A DNA stretch of 10,605 nt from an uncultured bacterium (lineage in GTDB: Bacteria; Actinomycetota; Coriobacteriia; Coriobacteriales; Coriobacteriaceae): positions 1 through 10,605 of the forward strand of contig CAJMPM010000036.1 in the NCBI GenBank assembly GCA_905215225.1. Reading direction: 5' to 3'. Positions 6,571 to 10,605 of this stretch are shown piece by piece. Position numbers and translations under genes: made by a program. The notes under the pieces were generated by a model that was not told the DNA's origin, searched no databases, and saw only the letters and a list, made by a program, of their open reading frames with translations. The first letter of the stretch is position 1. Each line of letters begins with the position of its first letter.

Positions 6571-7866
6571 ATGGCACCAGCACTGTCCGATCTTCAACCG
6601 CAATCAGCGCCCAAGGCCACCGCGGCGGCGCAGACCGCTATCGGTGACGGTCTTGTTGCAGAAGCTCAGGCTTTTGCAGACGAGCTCGCTGCGTGGCGAC
6701 ACGATTTACACCAGATGCCCGAGCTGGGTAATAACCTCCCGCAGACCTCTGCGTATATCCAAGCGCGCTTGACCGAGATGGACATCCCATTTGCCACGCT
6801 CGTCGATGGTTTCTGCGTTGTGGGCCTCGTCGGCGCCGGCGCCGACGAGGCCCAGGGCAATGGCGTCTGCACGGACGAACAGGCCGGTACGGGCGTTATG
6901 CTGCGTGGCGACATGGATGCCCTGCCCGTTGCCGAAGAGTCGGGCGAGCCTTTCGCCTCTGTCAACGGCTGCATGCATGCTTGCGGTCACGATATGCACG
7001 CGACGGCGCTGCTTGGTGCGGCGCGCCTGCTCAAGGCCCGCGAGGCCGAGCTTGTCGACGCCAATGCCACCGTCAAGCTGCTGTTCCAGCCGGGCGAGGA
7101 AACCTTTGAGGGGGCTCGCGCTGCCATCGCCGACGGCTTGCTCGAGAACCCGCGTCCCCAGGCGGCTTTTGCCATGCACGTTAACAGCCAGTCGCCGCTC
7201 GGATTGGTGCTCTACGGGAGCCCGGCGCTTTCGGGCGTGTACGGTTTCCGCATCACGCTGCAGGGCAAGGGCGGCCATGGCTCGAGCCCCGATATCTGCA
7301 TCGACCCCATCACGGCCGGCGTCCATGTGCACCTGGCGCTTCAGGAGCTCATCGCTCGCGAAGTGCCGGCGGCCAAGGAGGTCGCACTGACTGTTGGTAA
7401 GTTCGCCGGCGGTCAGGCCGCAAATGTCATCCCCGACACTTGTGTGCTCGAAGGCACGCTGCGTGGCTTCGACGTCAAGCTCATGGAGCACCTCAAGACC
7501 CGCATCGCGGAGGTCGTCAAAGGCGTTGCCACGACCTATCGTACGCCGGCGACTATCGAGACGCTCTCGGATGTTCCGCCGCTGGTACTCGATGACAATA
7601 TGACCCAGGCTTCACTTGGCTATGTGGGTGCGACACTGCCCAAGGCCACCTTCCTGCCGCTGTTCCACGCCATGGCGAGTGAGGACTTCGCGTTGATCTC
7701 GAGTGAGATCCCGAGTGCGTACTTTACCGTGGGCGCTGCCGTGACTGATACGGACGAGCATTTTGCTCAGCATCATCCCAAGGCACGTTTTAGCGATGTC
7801 GAGCTTCCCCTTGGCGCCGCGGCTTATGCGGCAGTCGCTTTGGGCTACATCGCCGACCACCGGTAG
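6571..7866 (+). CDS. M20D-family metallo-amidohydrolase (N-acyl-amino-acid / amino-acid-conjugate hydrolase)
   Basis: The 431-aa protein is a cytosolic dinuclear-metal hydrolase of peptidase family M20D, the hippurate / IAA-amino acid / N-acetyldiaminopimelate deacylase group. It cleaves an amide to release an acyl group and an amino acid. Motifs in order: WRHDLHQMPELG near the N-terminus, RGDMDALPV (112-120), MHACGHDMHAT (135-145), PGEE (174-177), MH (202-203), GGHGSSP (234-240, in the lid domain), AANVIPD (283-289), ASEDFA (369-374) and HHP (401-403). By family analogy the metal ligands are Cys138, His140, Glu177, His203 and His401 or His402, so the active site looks intact. ATG 6571 is chosen because GGAGG ends six bases upstream; an earlier in-frame TTG at 6517 has no such site. 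Between the VVGLVG strand and RGDMD lies a polar stretch (about 88-106) longer than I expect for the family, and it is partly encoded by a perfect DNA palindrome. Substrate cannot be fixed by motif. The adjacent MFS carrier may be functionally linked. Confidence 0.93.
   Translation: MAPALSDLQPQSAPKATAAAQTAIGDGLVAEAQAFADELAAWRHDLHQMPELGNNLPQTSAYIQARLTEMDIPFATLVDGFCVVGLVGAGADEAQGNGVCTDEQAGTGVMLRGDMDALPVAEESGEPFASVNGCMHACGHDMHATALLGAARLLKAREAELVDANATVKLLFQPGEETFEGARAAIADGLLENPRPQAAFAMHVNSQSPLGLVLYGSPALSGVYGFRITLQGKGGHGSSPDICIDPITAGVHVHLALQELIAREVPAAKEVALTVGKFAGGQAANVIPDTCVLEGTLRGFDVKLMEHLKTRIAEVVKGVATTYRTPATIETLSDVPPLVLDDNMTQASLGYVGATLPKATFLPLFHAMASEDFALISSEIPSAYFTVGAAVTDTDEHFAQHHPKARFSDVELPLGAAAYAAVALGYIADHR
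6821..6854. repeat. Perfect 34-bp palindrome inside the M20 hydrolase gene
   Basis: The 17-base half TGGGCCTCGTCGGCGCC is followed directly by its exact reverse complement, with no spacer. All 17 pairs were checked base by base; 6820/6855 (G/G) break the symmetry. It encodes residues 84-95 (VGLVGAGADEAQ) and stays in frame. Its composition, nearly all G and C with three A-T pairs per arm, would make a very stable hairpin or cruciform. Confidence 0.9.
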
Positions 7867-7892
7867 CACCCAATCTTGCCTTTCAAGCCTGC

Positions 7893-7925
7893 GGGCATGG
7901 CCATAAGGCCTATGCCCTTGTCTTT
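7893..7925 (+). terminator. Probable terminator after the M20 hydrolase gene
   Basis: GGGCAT (7893-7898) pairs with ATGCCC (7912-7917), and GGCC (7899-7902) with GGCC (7907-7910), around the loop ATAA with one bulged T. The following TTGTCTTT is only moderately T-rich, so termination may be partial. The hairpin is flanked by short repeats: CAATCTTG at 7871 and 7931, and CTTTCAAG at 7880 and 7922. It lies in the 122-base gap between the hydrolase and the MFS gene. Confidence 0.55.
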
Positions 7926-7988
7926 CAAGGCAATCTTGGGCACTACCGGCGCCCGGCGCAGGCTATTCGTTTGTTAAAAAGGAGCAGT

Positions 7989-9294
7989 ATGTCCCAGCAG
8001 CGTAAGTTCTTCCCCGGCTGGCTCGTGGTGGCCTCCGGCTTCGTGATCATGGCCACGTGCTACACGATTTTCGTCAACTGCATGAGCCTGTTCCAGCCGC
8101 TCATCGTCAGCGACTTGGGGTATTTCTCTTGCGCAGTACAACATCTCCAATGTGATCTCCACCGTGGTGAGCGTTATCGGCTCACTTGTGATCGGTCATG
8201 TTGCCGATAAAGTAAGCGGTCGCGTTTTGGGCTCCCTCACTGTAATCGCCACCTCTGCCGTTCTTGCCGGCATGAGCTTTGTCGGTGAGCTGTGGCAGGT
8301 CTACGTGCTCTTTGCCGTCTCGGGCTGCTTTGCCGTCGCCTCGACCCGACTACTTATTAGCCTTGTGACCGCCAACTGGTTTACGGCCAAGCGAGGCCTT
8401 GCCATTTCCATCGCACTTTCGGGCACGGGCTTTGGCGGCGCTATTCTGTCTCCCATCGTGAGCTCGCTTATCGTGAGCGTTGGCTGGCGTTCCGCCTTCT
8501 TAGTGCTCGCGGCTATCTGCATGGTGGCGGCGCTGCCCATCACGGCCTATTCCTTCCGCACCAAGCCTTCCGAGATCGGCCTTAAGCCGCTCGGCGAGAA
8601 CCCGGGCGATCCGTCCGTCTCGACGGCCGGCGACAAGGACGAGCACACGGCGCCCGAGGTTAACGTTGGCTGGTCTCGCATCAAGAAGAGCCCGGCGTTT
8701 TGGCTGCTTGTCGTCGCCTTCCTCTTTATGGGGCTCGTTAACGGCGCTGTCTTGCCCAACCAGGTCACCAACATGACGAGCGTTACCGTCAACGGCGCCA
8801 AGATCGTCACGGGCGGCCACGACCCCATGTGGGCAGGTACCGTGCTTTCGGCCTACATGGTTACCGTCGTTATCGCCAAGATTTCGCTCGGCGCTATCTA
8901 CGATCGCTTTGGCCTGCGCTTTGGCAACGTGCTGGGATCCGTTGCGTGCATTATCGCTTGCGTTGCCCTGTGCTTCCCCGTGACCGACCTCGGCCCCATC
9001 GTGGCTGCCGTGAGCTTTGGTATCGGAACGTGCATGGGCACCATCACGCCCACGATCGCCGCGTCCAAGCAGTTTGGTATGGCCGACCTGGGTAAGGTCA
9101 CGGGCACCATTACCTCGCTCGAGATGGTCGGCGGCACCGTGGGTGCCAGCGTCTCGGGTGGGCTGTTCGACGCTACGGGCTCTTTTGCGAGCACCTGGAT
9201 CGTGTGCCTGGCGTGCTCCGTGGTCATGCTCGTGTTCCTGCTGGCATCCGAGCCCATCGCCGCCAAGCTGCGCGCGAGCGTGGCGGGGGAGTAG
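7989..9294 (+). pseudogene. MFS transporter (OFA/monocarboxylate-like), disrupted by a +1 frameshift
   Basis: ATG 7989, preceded by AAGGAG (7979-7984), encodes MSQQRKFFPGWLVVASGF and reaches Asp-Leu-Gly at 8112-8120 (44 codons). It then reads out of frame and stops at about 8210. The rest of the protein continues in another frame from 8122 (I-S-L-A-Q-Y-N-I-S-N) to the TAG at 9292-9294. Removing one G from GGGG (8117-8120) gives D-L-G-I-S-L and a continuous 434-aa carrier with about 12 helices. Family features are the PGWLVV start, the NWFTAKRGLAI motif (about 129-139) followed by a Gly-rich helix, a hydrophilic central loop (about 191-240), and a matching C-terminal half starting FWLLVVAFLFMGLVNG. 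These resemble oxalate/formate and monocarboxylate-type MFS members, so an organic anion is a reasonable guess. The downstream frame has a GTG at 8152 but would lack the first helix. The change may be a real mutation or a base-calling error. The downstream frame shows no further damage, which suggests a recent change or an artefact. Confidence 0.85.
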
Positions 9295-9329
9295 ACGTCC
9301 GTCGCTCTTTTCTGTTCGCCCCGTTCTGT

Positions 9330-9393
9330 CCGTGGCTGCCTTGGAAGCCGAATGGATGCTCGTACCATCATTCGGTTTCCAAGGCGGCCACGG
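9330..9393. repeat. Inverted repeat 1 of the hisS-upstream cluster
   Basis: The arms 9330-9353 (starting CCGTGGCTGCC) and 9370-9393 (ending GGCGGCCACGG) are 24 bases long. The only two departures from perfect pairing are T/G and G/T, which would be wobble pairs in + strand RNA. Past a bulged G, GATG (9355-9358) pairs with CATC (9366-9369) around a seven-base loop. No T-run follows on the + strand. It starts 35 bases after the MFS stop and could protect or end that transcript, but terminator sequence is absent. Confidence 0.85.
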
Positions 9394-9403
9394 GTCTACG
9401 AAA

Positions 9404-9467
9404 TGATCTCTTTTCCTCCGTCCCCAAGGGATCACGTGATCCGAAGGGGGCGGAGGAAAAGGGATCA
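9404..9467. repeat. Inverted repeat 2: two head-to-head copies of the ~31-nt unit
   Basis: The outer arms are 9404-9425 and 9446-9467, 22 bases with two T/G departures that would be wobble pairs in RNA. The centre carries a separate perfect palindrome, GGATCACGTGATCC (9429-9442), offset from the outer stem by AAG/GAA. The whole can be read as one 31-nt unit on the - strand (9404-9434), the dinucleotide CG, and one 31-nt unit on the + strand (9437-9467), each bounded by TGATC- and -ATCA-like ends. The solitary copy at 32-61 belongs to the same family. Confidence 0.85.
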
Positions 9468-9473
9468 CATACA

Positions 9474-9533
9474 GCGGCGGCGCGTCTGGCCGAACGAGTC
9501 CCCATACCCTCGTTCGGTCAGACGCGCCGCCGC
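9474..9533. repeat. Inverted repeat 3, abutting the hisS promoter
   Basis: The arms 9474-9497 (starting GCGGCGGCGCG) and 9510-9533 (ending CGCGCCGCCGC) are 24 bases long. They have one departure, G/T, which would be a wobble pair in RNA, and a 12-base loop. The following GTTGTTGCTTT is mildly T-rich, so it could work as a weak terminator insulating hisS from upstream reading. The right arm ends 17 bases before the hisS -10 box and therefore occupies the place where the -35 should be. Confidence 0.88.
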
Positions 9534-9550
9534 GTTGTTGCTTTGTGCCG

Positions 9551-9556
9551 TATAAT
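9551..9556 (+). promoter_or_regulatory. hisS -10 box
   Basis: TATAAT is a perfect consensus -10 hexamer 42 bases before ATG 9599, predicting a leader of roughly 35 bases. With a 17-base spacer the -35 position is 9528-9533 (CGCCGC), within the right arm of inverted repeat 3, and does not resemble TTGACA. The TGN extension that can replace a -35 is also missing (CCG instead). The short leader leaves no room for a T-box. Confidence 0.6.
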
Positions 9557-9598
9557 GTCCACTACCTATGACGCGATACAAAAGAAAGGTGTTTGCCC

Positions 9599-10605
9599 AT
9601 GCAGGCACAGAAGGCGGAGGGAACCCGCGACCTTATCGGCGCCGAGATGCGCGCCTGGCAAAAGATGCAGCAGATTGCGGCCGGCGTGTTCGAGCCGTTT
9701 GGTTTTAAACCCATCGAGACGCCCGCGATCGAGCAGGTGGACGTGTTTGTCCACGGTATCGGCCAGTCGACCGACGTCGTGCGCAAGGAAATGTTCCGCG
9801 TGTTCAGCGGTGCCAACCTGGAGCGCGTCTTTACCGAGGGCACCGACACCAAACTCAAGCCCAAGCAGCGCCTGGCACTTCGCCCCGAGGGCACGGCCGG
9901 CGTGGTGCGCGCCGTCGTCGAGAACAATCTGGTGCCCCAGGGCTCCACGCCGTTTAAGGCTTACTACGCCGAGGCCATGTTCCGCGGCGAGCGTCCCCAG
10001 AAGGGCCGCCTGCGCCAGTTCCACCAGGTGGGCATCGAGTGGCTCGGCGCTCCCGATCCGGCGGCAGACGCCGAGTGCATCATCATGCTCATGGAGTTCT
10101 ACAAGCGCCTGGGCTTCGACCTTTCCAAGCTTCGTCTGCTCATCAACTCGATGGGTGACGCCCAGTGCCGTCCGGCTTACCGCGAGCAGGTCAAGCAGTT
10201 CATCCTCGATCACGCAGACGAGATGTGCGATGAGTGCCGCGAGCGCGCCGAGCTCAACCCGCTGCGTGCCTTTGACTGCAAGAACGACCACTGCCGTGAG
10301 ATCATGGCCGAGGCTCCGCTGATGGGTGACAACCTGTGCGACGAGTGCCGCGAGCACTACGAGCAGGTCAAGCGCTACTTGGACGCCGCCGGTATCAAGT
10401 ATGTCGAGGATCCCACCTTGGTGCGCGGCCTGGACTACTACACCCGTACTGTCTTTGAGGTCGAGGCCCCTGGCGCCGGCGTCGGCTCCATCGGCGGCGG
10501 TGGTCGCTACGACGGCCTGGTCGAGCTCGAGGGTGGTAAGCCCACGGCAGGCGTCGGCTTTGCCGTCGGTTTTGAGCGCGCCCTGCTGGCCCTGCCGGCC
10601 TTTGG
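9599..10605 (+). CDS. hisS: Histidyl-tRNA synthetase (partial, cut by the window end)
   Basis: This cytosolic class II aminoacyl-tRNA synthetase charges tRNA-His with histidine using ATP. The 335 complete codons present cover the catalytic domain. Motif 1 region is FGFKPIETPAI. ALRPEGTAG lies around 93-101. Motif 2 is around FRGERP (128-133), continuing to RLRQFHQ. The histidine-specific RGLDYYTR runs 276-283 and GGGGRYDG 299-306. Motif 3, GVGFAVGFERAL, contains Arg327. The usual length is about 420-430 aa, so roughly 90 residues of the C-terminal anticodon-binding domain lie outside the window. The start has AAAGGTG (9585-9591) seven bases upstream and the family-typical early EGTRDL. An insertion-domain segment carries six cysteines (210, 213, 227, 232, 247, 250), including two CxxC pairs, which could hold a zinc ion. 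The gene has its own -10 box and is separated from the MFS gene by three palindromes. Confidence 0.97.
   Translation, partial: MQAQKAEGTRDLIGAEMRAWQKMQQIAAGVFEPFGFKPIETPAIEQVDVFVHGIGQSTDVVRKEMFRVFSGANLERVFTEGTDTKLKPKQRLALRPEGTAGVVRAVVENNLVPQGSTPFKAYYAEAMFRGERPQKGRLRQFHQVGIEWLGAPDPAADAECIIMLMEFYKRLGFDLSKLRLLINSMGDAQCRPAYREQVKQFILDHADEMCDECRERAELNPLRAFDCKNDHCREIMAEAPLMGDNLCDECREHYEQVKRYLDAAGIKYVEDPTLVRGLDYYTRTVFEVEAPGAGVGSIGGGGRYDGLVELEGGKPTAGVGFAVGFERALLALPAF

Larger units (their letters stand above)
9295..9598. other. Gene-free intergenic region packed with three palindromes, upstream of hisS
   Basis: These 304 bases hold three long inverted repeats (9330-9393, 9404-9467, 9474-9533) separated by 10 and 6 bases. 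The hisS -10 box (9551-9556) and ribosome binding site (9585-9591) follow. Bases 9295-9329 show nothing recognisable. Long open frames cross the region but are composition artefacts. I see no tRNA-like or T-box-like leader. Confidence 0.75.

Noticed and set aside
8117..8120. Programmed ribosomal frameshift in the MFS gene
   Set aside because: There is no slippery heptamer, internal Shine-Dalgarno at a suitable distance, or downstream structure that I could find; the G-run has only four bases.
8500..9468. 322-codon open frame on the - strand over the MFS gene
   Set aside because: It is antisense to conserved transmembrane coding sequence, compositionally biased, and starts inside an intergenic palindrome.
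9534..9598. T-box riboswitch for hisS
   Set aside because: The predicted leader is only about 35 bases and lacks the T-box core and antiterminator elements.
9204..10322. 372-codon + strand open frame bridging the MFS gene end, the palindromes and hisS
   Set aside because: It runs through the hairpins and reads hisS in the wrong frame, giving a Ser/Arg/Ala-rich product. The 9599 frame shows all HisRS motifs.

Overview
The window looks like a chromosomal segment of a high-GC Gram-positive gut actinobacterium, most probably a Collinsella-like member of the Coriobacteriia. This is an inference from the GC-rich codon use, the tandem YhgE/Pip-family envelope proteins, and the many long intergenic palindromes. 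No rRNA, tRNA, CRISPR array, transposase or phage gene is visible. All genes read on the + strand.

Layout. Positions 1-261 are non-coding and hold a copy of a ~31-nt dispersed repeat unit, a long imperfect inverted repeat, and a candidate promoter/operator. Positions 262-5268 hold two consecutive genes for large YhgE/Pip-family membrane proteins (938 and 729 aa). The stop of the first directly abuts the ATG of the second, and a strong Shine-Dalgarno lies inside the end of the first gene, so they form one operon. An intrinsic terminator follows at about 5364-5398. Positions 5470-6453 encode an EamA/DMT-type ten-helix transporter, closed by a textbook terminator. Positions 6571-7866 encode an M20D-type metallo-amidohydrolase with all recognisable metal-site motifs; a perfect 34-bp palindrome sits in its coding sequence. 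Positions 7989-9294 encode an MFS transporter broken by a single extra G at 8117-8120. Positions 9295-9598 (304 bases, no gene) hold three long hairpin-forming inverted repeats in a row, then the -10 box and ribosome binding site of hisS. Histidyl-tRNA synthetase starts at 9599 and runs off the window end without its C-terminal anticodon-binding domain.

How the genes relate. The YhgE pair probably forms a cell-envelope complex of unknown substrate. The DMT transporter has its own terminator and appears monocistronic. The M20D hydrolase and the MFS carrier are adjacent and could act together in uptake and hydrolysis (or export) of an N-acyl amino acid, but only adjacency supports this and the carrier is disrupted here. 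hisS is housekeeping.

The most unusual content is the palindromic DNA: three back-to-back hairpins upstream of hisS, a related unit about 9.4 kb away at the other end of the window, and the in-gene palindrome. I found no convincing new defence or biosynthetic system.
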